Shown: positions 39,223 through 52,300, numbered from the stretch's first letter. The stretch is 64,000 nt of DNA from Callaeas wilsoni (GCA_013398955.1 VWPU01014886.1:124001-188000); one strand, 5' to 3'. Numbers and translations are program-made. The notes: a model not told the origin generated them from the sequence alone.

Positions 39223-39439
39223 TGTTAAGTTAACACAATATGATTTTTACTGGGGGTGGAAGAAGCCACAGAGGCTGCTGCTGAGAGAGAAGCTCTTCGA
39301 AACTTTTACTGTGTCCAGCAGAGCCAACCCCTAAAGGCTCTGACTACTGATATATTGGCTGGCCCAATTAGAGAAATTAGCAACACCTCTCTGATAACAT
39401 TTAAGAAGGAAAAAAAGATGCACTCTTTCTCTTTCTTCC

Positions 39440-39860
39440 TGCCCTCTTGTGAGTGAGGGGGCGGCTGGGCCTGCCGGGCCTGCCAGGCCCCTTCCCAGCT
39501 GGGGCAGCTGGGCCCTTCCCGGCACGGCCGCCAGGCTCATGCTGGCGGGGGGCGGGGGGAGCCATCTCGTGCCGCGAGCAGCCCTGTGGCCAGCAGCAGG
39601 AGCGGCCCTGCAGCCCGCGCCTGAGAGCGGCTGGGGCCAAAGCAGCCATGTGGCCGCCGCCATCTTAGCACGGCCAGTGATGGACTTTGCCTGCCTGGCC
39701 GCTTCTAGCCTGCCGCAGTGCAAGCAGAGGGACAGAAGTGGTGGCAGCAGCTTCTCCTTTCTGGCACCTTGCATGAAGAGAGGCACTAAATGGAGCTGAT
39801 GCTGCGGCGGCCAGTGCAGCCCATGTGGTGCCGGTGGGGACCACATGATTAGCAGCGAAA
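39440..39860. other. CpG-rich island inside the long LTR
   Basis: A block of GC-rich sequence with many CG dinucleotides (for example GCCGCGAGCAGC, GGCCGCCGCCATC, GCTGCGGCGGCC) in an otherwise AT-rich, CpG-poor intron. Retained CpGs suggest a young insertion, low germline methylation, or both. Confidence 0.7.
39655..39665 (-). promoter_or_regulatory. YY1-type site AAGATGGCGGC in the CpG-rich LTR
   Basis: The plus strand reads GCCGCCATCTT, whose complement AAGATGGCGGC is the consensus YY1 core. It sits in the CpG-rich part of the long LTR element. YY1 sites of this form are common in housekeeping promoters and in 5' regions of transposons. Confidence 0.55.
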
Positions 39861-40265
39861 GGCATGACAAGTGATTTCCACGATACGGAGTCTGGACGAA
39901 ATCAACCTTTTAGAGCTGCAGAACTCGATAAAACTTTTCAATTGATAGAACTTGACAACAAACAAACCTATGAACACCAATTCTCTCCTGAGTCAAGAAA
40001 AGGAAAAAGTGGAGACACGTGAGGAGAACAACATGATGACACCAAGTTCGGTGCAAAGGAAGGAGGGGGAGGACAAGGCGCTCGGGGCCTCAGAGCTGAC
40101 ATTTTCCTGCAAGCCATAGTGAAGACTATAATATAACTAACTGTTTCCCTGTGATTCATAAAGTGCATGGGGGGATGCATAATTCACTCGCAGCCTGTGA
40201 GAAAAAAGTACTCACACTGGAATGCATGGATGCTGAGAACCTGTAACCTAGTAAAAGGCTTGAAC

Positions 40266-40281
40266 AGAGAGAGAGAGAGAG
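40266..40281. repeat. (AG)8 tract in the long LTR
   Basis: Eight AG units, followed by a GCTCGAGAGAGCTC partial palindrome. Confidence 0.85.
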
Positions 40282-40962
40282 CTCGAGAGAGCTCTTGTTT
40301 TTTAAACAATAGAAGAAGACCCTTGCTTTTATATTAGAACAGCTCATCCTTAGAAAAGTGTACCCCATTAACCAAATGGCCCATGAGAAAAAGCACTTGT
40401 GGGAAGACTGCTTTGTTTGTGGGAGGGTCTCACATTGCAGCAGGTCCTTTTGGGTGGGAACTGCTCTCGTGAAATTTAGAACCACATTGGAAAAGTTGAT
40501 AAAGAACTGTCTCCCATGGGAAGGACCCCATGGCACAATAAAAGACACTCCTCTCCCTAAATAAACTGAAAGAAGATTTTTTTTTTTTTTTAAGGTGCAA
40601 AATTTACTAAAACCCCCATGTTTTGTCTCCCTGCATTGTCGGTGAGAAAGAAAAAAGGGCTAGGGGGGCAGTGGGAGGGTGTTCTATAGGTTTGTAATAG
40701 TTCTCATTGGTTTGAGGGGGTTTTTTTGTGGGACTTTTTTTTTTGTTTGTTTGGTTTGGTTGGTTTTTTAATTCTGTTAATAAATTTTTCTTTATACCTT
40801 TGAAAGTTTTGAATCTGTTTTGCCCTTAAAGTGTTTTCTTCTAATCCTTATCACATCCCATGAACTTTTTAATTCTTTCCTCTCCTCTGCTCAACTATAG
40901 CAGAAGAAAATGAATAGTTTTTGTGAGTGCACTGGTGTTTGGCCAGCGTCCAACCCACGACA

Positions 40963-43900
40963 TTAGCACATAGCGATTCCTTCCCATGCTGCCACAGTGA
41001 AACATGTCCTTCCTAAAGCAGCACCTCACTTAATTCCTCACCATCACTCACAAGAAGACACAGAGAACGGTATTTTCGGCCTCTGTCAGAATTCAGATTC
41101 CACAATAATCAGAAAGCATCCAGATCCTGCTTTTCTCCAAAAGTCATGTGCCAACTGACGTGTACTTGCTTCCTCAGATCTTTTTGTCCTGGAAGAGAGA
41201 ATGATTTTCACTCCCTAAACAGTGAGCTGAATGCAGAGATCTGCAAGGCCCTGCTGAGGGAAGCTGGTATTTAACATCTCAACCTTGACAGTACTAGTAT
41301 GGATCGTACGTCACAAGCATTTTACCAGGATTTTGGGACTCCCATGAGGAGAAAGTTTTCTTTGCTGGCCTGCCAAACTTCTACTGTTTTCCATTCTTTA
41401 CTACCAAGAATTTAGTAATGAAGTTTGCTGCAGAAATTTCCTTTTCATATAAGTCATTATGAAGTTTTACCACTGGTGTATGGAACAAAAGTTAAATGTA
41501 TTATCCTTTTATACATTATAGACATAAAAATGAAACATAAGCAAAGAAATGCCTTCATAAAATAAAACTACCATTTCCACTTTTGTAGTTTTATTTGTGA
41601 ACACAGCTGGTAGAAGCCTTTGCACACCGCTGCTGAAGGACTACTTTTTGGTACATGTCTCTTCCAAGTTTTTCCAAGTGACAGAACCCATTTTGCTTCT
41701 AACTTCAGTTTCTACTTAAAAATACCAGTTATCCATAACATATATTCACAGAAACTTGGTTCTTCCAAAGACGTTAAGAAGCAGCAGCTGGAAGTGTCAG
41801 CATCATGATAAGTATCATTAGTTCTGTGGCCAAAAAATTCCTATTAATCCTTCTGGGTTGCTGTGTGGATTGAAGATCATTTTATAATCATGCACTTCAC
41901 TTGACAAGTGCCTACACATAAGAGAGCCACTGCCAGTACTATAGCTACCATCCAGAATTTAAAAAAAAAAAAAAACCAACTTCAGAAAAACAAAACTGTT
42001 CAAAAAGTGAAGTCTGGAAGATTTTGTTTTTCCTGCTAAAAATTGGTCTTTGAAATGACAGAGAATAATTCATGTTTTAACCTTTTGTTCATATACTGTG
42101 TTGCGGATGCTAAAGATCTCTCAAGGGCAGAGCTACTATTCCTGTTCCATTTCACCAAAGACGTATGCACAGTATCGTCTCAGCAAACTACTCTTTCCAA
42201 GAAAGAAAATCTGCAGGCTGACTGCCATTTTGTCTTGAAAATATTTCTCTGTAAAGATAAGCACCAGTGCCTAATGAATATCATTTAAGAAAACCAAACT
42301 TCCTGAGGAGAGGCTCAGTTTGCTTCTAGCAGTGCCTACATATAGAAAAGCAACAACAAAAGCCATTTCCGGTTACACAGTTCAATTGTATTAACAGCAA
42401 TATTTTTTCCTCTCACTTTTTTCCTCCCCTAAATTTCCCACATTCTATGCTGATAACAAACAGTTCCAATACATTCTTTATAAATCCTGCTCTGTTGGCA
42501 ACCGATGCATCATCTGGCAAAATAATTCCTCTTGCCTTCAGGGCACAGATAAAGGTTGCCCTGTTGCATGGGGCCAGTACAGCACATTCACTTGCTCGAG
42601 ACACTAGGAGTCAGCATGGTTACACTGAACCCAGAAAAGAGCTTTACTCTTTTCTGTATATCTTTTTACTTTGTTAGTATCCAGAAATCAAACTAGGCTC
42701 TGTGCTTAACTTAAAGCAGCCAGTTCTTTTGTCACCAAGTTCATGTCACAAAGGAAAGTTCTCTCTGCTTTTCTAGACTCCCGCATTCACAGCCTTTTTA
42801 TATTAAGGCCTTTACAAACTCCATCTGCAAAGTTTCAAATTCAAAATGATCAAAGTTCACATATATGCCTTTTGACACTCTTTTCATACTCACCACAGCA
42901 TTGGCAAGCATATGCCTGGGTGTTATATACCAGCATTTATAATAGGGTTCCACAGAAATTCTTTCTTGTACAAATATTTTCTGTACTTAATATATGTCAC
43001 TTTCCATTAAGAGACACATACACCAGACTGCACTTAGTGATTGTTCTGTAATCTAGTCCTGACTTTTCTGCTTTTTACTTACAGAGAATAAGATCTGTTC
43101 TCTCCATGTATGAAAGAAAATTATTCACAAAAGGCTTTGTGCTCCTGCAAATTTCAGGAATTCCTGTACAATAGATCAGGAGAGCCTGACATACACATTT
43201 CAAATTAAAAAAAAAATTAAAATATCATCTCCACTTGTTTGCATATTAAAATAAGCAACACCACCACACCCAAAATTAGTGAAAACAAGCTGCAGTAAAT
43301 AATCAAGGTGAAGCCTCCAGAGGGTGACTGGCAGCAAAGTAGGACAACACAAAATATTTCAGCGAAGGTTACACACAGTAACATTTAAATTAAAGGCGGC
43401 TCAGTTAGGTAACTAAATGAAATGCTAGCTCAAGTCATGTTCCTGTTCATCACACACAATAATATTTCATGGAACTCCCACCCCAGTGTATTTGCTTCTG
43501 CAAAAAGGGTTAATAAACCCAGAAACTATGGCAAGGTTTTGGATCCCTGTTCATTTCAGGTAGATGGATGAACTCTAGCTACAAAAGCTTTAAAAGAAAA
43601 AATCTGTTTCTACTACCTTTATTACTGTGTACTTATATACCTTTGAGAAAGAAAAAGAAAAAAAAGAAATGCATTGAAGTTTTGTTACTTGGTTTAGCTG
43701 TTGAGAAACAGTTTTAAATTATGGCACTCTTGCTCCATTATGGTCAGAACTCTGCACACAAAAGAGTTGGGGGCAAAATTAGTAACTTTGCCTTCTCCCA
43801 CAGTCCAAGATCTCTAGAGATACAACAAATTACTTATGAGGAATTTAGCTGCAGAAAACTAAAACCATTCCTCTCCATGAGTGATACTTTCACAAGAGGC

Positions 43901-46900
43901 ATGAACAGTACTGCTTCAGAACTCCTCCCTGGAGTTAGAAAGTTCCTTTGGCAGTGGAATGTATGCTGGTTTTGGGAAGAGGCAAAAAAATTATGTCTGA
44001 CCAAGTGCAAATAAAGTGTTGCACCAGGATGAAAAATAAATTCTAATGCCACAGGCAGCCCTCTGGCATCCCAAGGAAGAAGGAAGCAACTTAATTTTTT
44101 TACTTAGTTGGAATGCAGATGTCTAATATCAGAGTAGCTATCAGTAGTGTCTAAAAGCTGGGGTAGCCTTTAACCAAGAACAAAGAATGGAAGCTGAAGC
44201 TTTTGGGACATCCCAGATGCCATGCAACAGCACGTGGGGACATCCAAACCAGACAGAGTAGTGCATTAAAAACTCCAAGCAGTTCTAAGCTTCTCAGCAT
44301 TCCTCTATTTAAAACTAGTGACAAGAAAAATGGCAGAATAAAAAAGGGCGCAGGGATGGAAGGAGCCTGGCATTTTCTACATTATCTTCTGTTAAAAGAG
44401 AAAGTTAACTCTGTAACATCGCAGGCATTTCTCTGCAAAATACTTAGGTATTTCCACCACTTTATTGAGGCAGAAGCTCCTCTTTACCCAGCCACTCTAG
44501 TGGTGTTTGCTTAGTTACCTGGCTCAGTGCTCCTAGCAATGTATCCAAACACATTTAATCTCATGCACTCGGGGTAATTTTGCAAAAGAAAAAATCCTCT
44601 GCAGAATAGAAATAAAAGATTTGTGACTTGCCTGTGATAACATAGTAAGCCCGGGGCAAAAATTAAGAATGTCATTCTTTGTCTCTCATTCCACATACCA
44701 CAGGATTACTAAGCTTTCTTCCTCCATTCAGAGCTGGTGGTATCCCCCTAACGAACACATTCATCTGTTCTAACCAGTGCACTATGTTAATACCTCTTCA
44801 AAGTCTGAGACCTAATTGAAACCATCCCAAAAAGTCATGCATGCCAGCCACAAGATCCAGCTAGGCAGAGCTTACTTTACTGCTAAGGTAACACACAGAA
44901 TTCCTGCAATGGTTTCCATTCCAGGAACATCAATAATTTCTGCCCTAACAGTGTCTAAGGCTATTGACGATCATCTTCAAAGTCAGCAACAGAAAGGAAT
45001 AAGCTTAAAAGGAGACAAGAAATTAATGTCGAAACTTCAGAATTTCTCGACCGTAACAAAAAGGGAAAAATGAGGGTATCATTTTAATTAACTGTGATAT
45101 AGTTAATCTGAATAGCCCTTTCACCAAGATACCTCGTGGGGAAATGGATCCAGCCAGATGCTATATGGCAGCCATTTTGTAAGGAAAGCAAAATTTGAAC
45201 AAAAAATTTTTCTTAACATGGAAAGAGCCAATACATGCAATGGAAAATGTGCAATTAAATAGATATTTTACAAACATGAATATAAATACTTCATTCTTTT
45301 TGCAAGCTAGATACAGCTTAAAACAACTAAGGCCTGCTCTTAGCTGTGTAAATGTGAATTAAAAGCAAATTCAAGTCACTGAAGTACCTCTGCAAAACCA
45401 GGGACTTTGGGTCTATAAAGGATAACATAGGGAGGAAAAAAAAAGTACTCCTTTGAAATTAAACCAAATAGTAAATTTTTACTTTAACAGATAGAAAAAT
45501 GTGGTATTTACATGGCTTAAAATGGCTTAACAAAACTGGGGGGAAAAATAGAATTCAATTATATTGCAGTATCTAGTACATCTAGTCCAGATTAGGTGCA
45601 CAATGTAAAATCATAATATAAAATAACAGAATGAATTGTTGGTCTGTGTTTTCAACCTCATCTCAAGAGTTTTGTTACTTCAATGCTGCTTCTTCCATGG
45701 AAAAGATTCTCTCACTAAGAAGGCAGAAAGGAGGACATATTCTCTTGATTTGTGTTGAAAATTCAGGAGTATGTTTTCTAAACAGCTAAGTTTATTTCTG
45801 AAGAAAATTGACCCATTCTTGCCTTTAAATACAAGAGCAGAATCTGTCTTTTGTGAACTCCAAAACTGCAAATAAGAAATGCTTCACACCAGACACCTAC
45901 CTAAAGCTTGTAAAACATATTTCTGCATGGAAAAAGGATTACTCTAAAGACAAGAAAATTACGCAATTAATTAAGACCCCATAAAAGTGTATTTTTCTGC
46001 CAATACTGAGGTACTTTCTGAGCTTATTAAAAAGTTTCTTGTCAGTTTAAAAGTTAAAATGCTCATGCTAGAAGTATCTCAAATGTACATGAACCAAATT
46101 TAATCTTCATAATCCTATTATTTCAGGACAACAACTTAAGGTTAAGACCATCTGAAGGAGATCTTCTATCACTTGACTTTCAACAATGAAGGCAATCCTG
46201 TGTTTCAAAGAAATCTACATTATTTCTGACATGTTATTCTAGCTCAATGTTAACGCTAGAGCTGACTAAAGAATCTAAAACTGAGAAGGGGAAAAAGCTA
46301 AGACAGATCTACAGTGACATGTAGCAGCATGTTTTGGTTTTGTTCAACTCGCCTGCTGCTGTCTGGAGCACATCAACAGGCTGAGATCCAAATAGATTTA
46401 AAGTTGCAGTCAGAAACACTTTGCAAATAAACTATGATAGGTAATAAAGGAAAATATGGCTACATTGTGCAGTGTAAAACAAAAAACAAAACAGTGAGTG
46501 ATATGGAAAGTATGTAGGAATATAAATCAATTAATATAAAGTAAAAAACCCAGAATTAACCCTGCATGTTAGACTCTTAAGCCTGAAAACATACCTTTGT
46601 GTGTCAGAAAGATCTCACAGATATCAAAACTCTCAAACATGCTAAAGAAATAAAAACAAAAAACCACCTGCCACTGCAGAACTCCATCAGTTACGATTCA
46701 GACTTTTGTTAATACACTTCTGGATCTTCCTTTTCCTCAAGTCCCATCAGTTCAGAGTATTTAATGACTTTTATAGTTTAACATCTCCAATGTCAGTAGC
46801 ATGACAGGGATAGTGTATGATCTAGCTGGTATCTTACTATAATCTGCAAATTATTCTAGACATTGCCAGTAATTTAAGATTTAGCAATGATTTTGCATTC

Positions 46901-46966
46901 ACTGACTTGGTGACTATTTCTGATGGTTGTCACAATATATATACATTCATACACTATATACGCTTA
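40963..46966 (-). other. INPP4B: INPP4B upstream intron, 41-47 kb
   Basis: About 6 kb of AT-rich sequence with a 14-A run at 41961-41974. A 63-codon minus-strand open frame at 42413-42604 has no splice context and matches nothing I know. No transposon was recognised. Confidence 0.65.
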
Positions 46967-46987
46967 TGTCCTGGGTTGCAGTGTATT
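46967..46987 (+). mobile_element. ERVL-like LTR 5' stub ending at an ambiguous base
   Basis: TGTCCTGGGTTGCAGTGTAT plus one further T matches the first 21 bases of the LTR at 29463 with a single substitution (TGTCC versus TGCCC). The next base, 46988, is N, the only ambiguous base in the window, and LTR similarity stops there. Confidence 0.65.
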
Positions 46988-47048
46988 NTCATTTAAGAAG
47001 AGATCAAGCAGACTAATTTCTTTTCCTTCAATAAGATAACTGCTTGTC

Positions 47049-47437
47049 TAGACAAAGGAAATGCAGTAGCTCTTATCTTCTGAACTTCAACAAAGCATTT
47101 GATACAGTACCTTTTCAAAAATTATTACTGAGTTGGAAAGGAATTAGAGAGATTAACAGACTGGCTAATCAGAGAATGTAGAGCTGAAACAGTAAAGGGT
47201 ATTTCCTTGGGATTCAGTGGCAGGGATAACTTTATTTCAGGTTTTCACTGAATGCAAAAGTTATAGAAGCTTTATAATGAAACTTAAAAGGCAGAATTTG
47301 TAACAAGTAAAACCGCAATGGGCTACAGAAGGAATTATACACGGAAGATACGAGTAACAGAAACATAAACATATTAAGTACAAGGTAATGCATTCAGTAG
47401 TAAAAACTAGCACTTCCTCTATGTGCTGGAAGCATGT
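47049..47437 (+). mobile_element. Ancient CR1-like LINE, reverse-transcriptase fragment
   Basis: The plus strand keeps the order of CR1 reverse-transcriptase landmarks despite strong decay. GGAAATGCAGTAG is followed at 47086-47109 by codons for FNKAFDTV, which carries the catalytic aspartate of RT motif A. A W-L-like GACTGGCTAATC segment follows at about 47159, and TACAAGGTAATGCATT (YKVMH) at about 47376-47393. In CR1, L2-like and related LINEs these occur in this order. Many indels and stops are present. The divergence is far higher than in the other CR1 pieces here, so this is an older insertion. Confidence 0.75.
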
Positions 47438-47858
47438 TAGTTCAGAAAACACAGTGGCAAAGAGAAATAAGCATATCAGGAATAAGCAGGCTTAGTATCA
47501 GGAATCAACAACTTCGAAAAAAATACAATTATGCTTTTCAGATTCAACAGGAAAGCTATTTCCTGTTTATCAGCAATACTGTGTACACTTGCCATTCACA
47601 TTCAAGAGACAGGATTAAGGATGCTGGTAAGAATGGAGAATGAAATTCAGGTAAGAAAACTGAAATAGTTGAAATTTATTTAGCATCAGAACACAACAAT
47701 TAAAAGGAGATATGACTATTTTAAATAAATGTGATGGTGCATTAGCATCAAAGGAAAGAGAGATATTTAAAACAATGTTTCTCAGACTTTAAAACTAGGG
47801 CTATTGGAAGTTGGAGAAGGGCAGTGGACCTTCCAATTTAATGTTCTCACTTATATTT

Positions 47859-48590
47859 CATAGAATCATAGAACACTGAGTTGAAAGGCACCTGGAAAAT
47901 ACCTAGTTCGAACCTTCCCTGCCACGGGCAGGGACACTTTCCACAAGACCAGGCTGCTCAGACCCCATCCAACGTGGCCTTGAACACTTCCAGGGATGGG
48001 GCATCCACAACTTCTTTAGGCAATCTATTTCAGTGTCTCACCATCTTCACAAGGAGGAATTAATTCCTAATATCTAATCTAAATCTGCTCTCTTTCAGTG
48101 TGAAGCCATTCTTCCTTGTCCTATCATTCCATGCCCTTGCAAAAAGTCCCTCTCCAGCTCTCTTTTAGGCACCCCTGGGAGGTGCTAAAAGGTTACCCCA
48201 GAGCCCCATCTTCTGCCCAACCCCAACTCTCTCAGCCTGTCTCCATAAGAGAGGTGCTCCAGCCCTCTCAGCATCTCCATGACCTCCTCTGGACCCACTC
48301 AAACGGGTCCATGACCTTCCTGTGCTGGAACCCCAGAACTGGATATAGCACTGTAGGTGGGCTCTCACCAAAGCAGAGCAGAGGGGCAGAATCCCCTCCC
48401 TCCCCTGCTGCCCACGGTGCTTTGGATGCAGCCCAGGACATGTTTGGCTTTCTGGGCTGAGAGCACATTGCCAGGGCACGTCCAGCCTCTCCTCCACCAA
48501 CACCCTCAAGTCCTTCTTGGCAGGGTTGTTCTCAATCCATTCTCCACCCAGCCCATATTTTTGCTTGGGATTGCCCTGATCTATGTGTAC
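47859..48590 (-). mobile_element. CR1 LINE 3' end, about 730 bp
   Basis: The plus strand starts with the terminal motif CATAGAATCATAGAAC. It continues through CTTCCCTGCCACGGGCAGGG, CACTTTCCACAAGACCAGGC, TCCAACGTGGCCTTGAACAC and CTGTCTCCATAAGAGAGG to GTCCTTCTTGGCAGGG. These are the well-known antisense landmarks of an avian CR1 3' end. The sense strand is minus. The copy runs back into the C-terminal part of ORF2, is 5'-truncated near 48590, and is GC-richer than its surroundings. Minus-strand open frames of 177 and 66 codons over it are relics or coincidence. Confidence 0.95.
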
Positions 48591-49189
48591 CAAAAATGAC
48601 ATTCTTAGCACACACTGATAAAATAGAGAGAAGTCACTGTCTGGAGACTGAATAATACTAAAATCGTTTAAACGATAGACCCCCTTGTGACTCAGCATAA
48701 TTCTTTGTCTTTCAGAAAAAGATTAATTTTCAACTTAACTGAATACTGTCCTTTAAAAGACCATATCTTTGAATGTAATTGAAAAATTCCCTTTGAGCTG
48801 TATTCCTCTTGAATTCTTTTGGGCACTCCATGACTGCTGCAATGCTTGCATTGCCCTGAGAACTATGAATGCTATTGTGGACCAGAGCAGAGATACTCAG
48901 CTATGAAGCTGGCATAGTTTTTAACCACCTGGCCTATGTACATCCAGTACTCAGTGGCACAGGTTCACAGAATCCCAAATTCCTGTTTTGCCCTGAGGTG
49001 CATAAATGAGTATGACTATTGCCCTGCATAAAATAGTTACAGTCTTTTTGTGCTAATTACATACATAATTGTGCTCAAAATATTGTGCTCATAAATTACA
49101 TATGAGCACTGGATCAGTATTTTAGTCCCCACACAACTTTCCTCATCCCTCCTTTTTAGCCTATTCTCCCAAATTACTTAAAATGAACC

Positions 49190-49310
49190 ATAAAAAAACC
49201 CAAATAACCCTCAAAGCAATAACAAAAACCCTCACAAAACTAACTCAGCCAAGAGCCTCTTCCAAACCAAACCATCACACTCAAGCACCTAAAACCAACT
49301 ACTTTTAAAA
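49190..49310. repeat. A/C-rich, G-poor tract
   Basis: Roughly 120 bases with repeated AAAACC, ACAAAAACCC and CCAAACCAAACC pieces and very few G. Confidence 0.75.
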
Positions 49311-52300
49311 TTTAAAAAATATTCATTATGACATATATTTGCATTGTCAGAATAAGAGGTTCCTGTATCAAAATCTTCATATACTTCAGCCTCAAATTGT
49401 TATATATTTAGCCTGAAGCCAATTTCTTTACTAAAAAAACTCCAAGAGAATAAGAATTTAGAAAGGACTTGCTGACAGAGCTGAAATTTCCTAAATGTAT
49501 TCTCATTGCTGTATTAAACACTTAATTTCCTATAAAGAAGCAAAGGATTACAGCCTTCATAGACCTTGTGACTCAAAGAACAGGAGTAATGAAGACATAT
49601 TAATATCTCAGTTTAAGAGTTTTACTGCTAAGTTTTTCAATAAAAAACAAGGATGGCGATTGAAGCAAAATTTATTTGTTTTCTTTACCCCTTTTATTTA
49701 TTAAAATCCCATTTTGTCACATATAAGACAAAATTATGTTATAGTAACCATCTGCGTGTTCAAGTACAAAGAAAGGTAAACAGAATTTTACAACAACTGA
49801 GACTACGTTTACTCAGTTTCCCAACAGAAACATGAGAGAAACTGCATTAGTGTTACTTTGGAATTCAGTCCAAACTGTTTCAGTGGAAACTGTTCTGCTG
49901 AATCAACACCTCATTAAAGTTATGACATCTTTTCTTCTGAAAAAAGTTTATCTTGATGCCATGTTGCTGATTGTTTATAAATCTGTCAGACATGGGTTTC
50001 CAGGATCTACATTCCAAAGACGCTCCTGCTCCTACCTGATCTTCACTCCCCAGAGCACTTGTCTCATTCTACAGATACCTGCTACAACTGCATTAAAACC
50101 TGAGTTCCTTCCCCCCATTTTTTTTTAGTGCATTTCAACCATATAACTGAATTTCCTCAACTCATTTGAGTAGAATAATCACCAAGACAAGGACTGGACA
50201 CAGAGACATCCCTTGCCCAGTCTGCCCAAAGAATCCCTGAAAACATATACCGCTGTCTAAGGCCAATATTTCCCCTGCCCCTCATCTGATTGTAGGAGAG
50301 AGCTCTCCATTTTCCCACTAAAGACAACTGTTAGAAGGAGGTCTGAGGAGTGATCTGAAGGCCAGGAATGTGTTTCATCCAGACCCCTGATTAATTAACT
50401 CTTGGAAAGGTACTTGATCTTCCTCTCTAAAGTTTATGGATCATATTGCTTTGCATAGGTAGGCTGACCTCTGTATTCTAACAGAGATGTTCTGGTGGAC
50501 ACCACTCTGGAGAAGTTAGGGTCACATTTTTCAAATGTACATGGAGTCTGAAAAAGGTGCTGACACATTTCTTCAAGCAGCTTTAAAAGTGCCTGAGGAG
50601 GTACATGGGACTAAAAAAAAAATGTAGCTCAAATAGCTAAAAAATGGGAAATTGGATGTCTAACTTGATTCAAATCCATAGAGCAGCCCACTGACATCTT
50701 CAGGTGTATAAGTATCTCCAGCCTGAATACCTTTATAAAATCAACCCAAAAGCCTTAACATACTCTTCAGCTACAGTGGAAGTTCTAAAATCAAGAAAAA
50801 AATGAAAAACATTAAAAACTCATGTTTCATTCTTAAAAAGCACCTTAGACAATCCAGTATGATTCCAGACCTTTCAGGTTTTTTCCAGCCCAGTGCATAA
50901 CCCATGATTTCCCCAATGGCAATGACAGCAGGTAAGTAGTAACATCTACAGTCTAAGCAGGTTACTTGCATTCTCTGTCTGTTAAGGGAATAACTGTCAT
51001 GTGGAATATACCACTTTTTTCTTTGCACTGCTGTAGTAGATCTACGTTAAAGATAAAAAGTAATTAATAGTGACATGCAACAGAGCCGATCACAAATTAC
51101 ATAAATCTAATTCTAAAGGTGAATGAAAATTATATGAGAATCAACTATCTTTGCAGTGGCCAACTGAATGAAAAATATTCAGTGAAATTTATCCCAAAAA
51201 GTTCTCTTTTGTTCAAGGGTATGATGTCTTGTGCTTTAAAAGACAAACCATGGAACAGAGGCTGTCACAAATCATAAAGCCATTGAAAAGAAACTGTTAT
51301 TTTTTAAGGCACTTTACAGAAATCTATAAGTTTGCCAGCAGAACAAATAAAGCTGACAAAAATACTTTAGTGAAGTTTTTAGTTCCTTTATCAAGCCTTT
51401 AGAGCTGTTGCCTCTGCACCACCAGCCTCTGGCTCATTGCCCCAGTGCAAGCTGTACCAATCAAACAACAGAGGGTGCAAAACAGCTTTGATTCAGTATT
51501 GAACTGACTCTCCAAGTTTCTGAAACTGAAAGATGGGAACTCCAACAGCAAGCACCATAAGCAACACCAAAAGCTGATCTCAAATTTAACGATTTCCATG
51601 AAGATCAGTGAGGCATCCATTCTTCCTTTTTCTCTCTGCTTTTTTCAACAAATTCCTTTTCAGTTCCAAATAAGGACAGACTGATTAAGAACCCAATTAC
51701 TTCTGAAAATACTTGATTCAAATATAAGTTCTGGAGATGTAATTAGGTAAATTTTCATGTGCATTTACTGTAAAGAAAATTTTCATTAGAAATAAATTTT
51801 CAGACTTAAATTACATCCAATGTTCAATTCGAACATTGTAAAAATACTAACAGCTCCTGGGAAGGAAATGCAACATGTACAAACACACTGCAAACATAAT
51901 TTTCAGTCCTAAAAGCTTCTGCAATTAATATTATCTTTATGACTGCCAGGAGAATTCAGTTAAATACAATGTCATTGCTCATTGTTTCAGCATTTTACTT
52001 CAACATGTCCTTCCTTGCTCACGGTAAAGGTTTAGTCCTGAAATGGAGGTCCAGATCCTTGTGTTCCAGCCCCGTTCTTGATTCAAGCCCACCCGTCTAA
52101 AGCCTCTCAGTACCTGCAGTAAGGTATGACTTCAGCTCTTATCTTCCAGCAGTGTGTAGGGGTGCAGTGTCTTACTCAAAATGTTGTTAATGCCTGTGAT
52201 GAGTACATTTAATTTTAAGTCTCTCTCTTTCCATATAGAAGTTATATCCCACAAGACAAGAGGCTCTATTTCCCTGGCACAATACTGCTTTTATTTTAAA

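Larger units (their letters stand above)
39223..40962 (+). mobile_element. Long LTR element, about 1.74 kb, CpG-rich
   Basis: The likely start is TGTTAAGTTAACACAATATG and the end is GCCAGCGTCCAACCCACGACA, giving TGT...ACA termini. TTAGC follows the right end (40963-40967). The left copy TTAGC (39216-39220) lies 2 bp before the proposed TG, so the left border is uncertain by a few bases. Polyadenylation-type AATAAA hexamers occur at 40537-40542, 40560-40565 and 40779-40784. The segment 39440-39860 is strongly GC- and CpG-rich, unlike the surrounding intron. I see no gag, pol or env similarity. It could be one very long LTR or a non-autonomous element with deleted internal sequence. The 179-codon minus-strand open frame over the GC-rich part reflects base composition. 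Confidence 0.75.

Noticed and set aside
39331..39870. 179-codon minus-strand open frame
   Set aside because: It covers the CpG-rich part of the LTR element. It is open because GC-rich sequence has few stop codons, and the peptide is low-complexity A/P/G/R with no family match.
42413..42677. Overlapping open frames on both strands with fairly natural composition
   Set aside because: No splice signals, no recognised family, and the two strands are equally open, so chance is the simplest explanation.
48165..48698. 177-codon minus-strand open frame
   Set aside because: It lies over a CR1 3' end and is transposon sequence, not a host gene.
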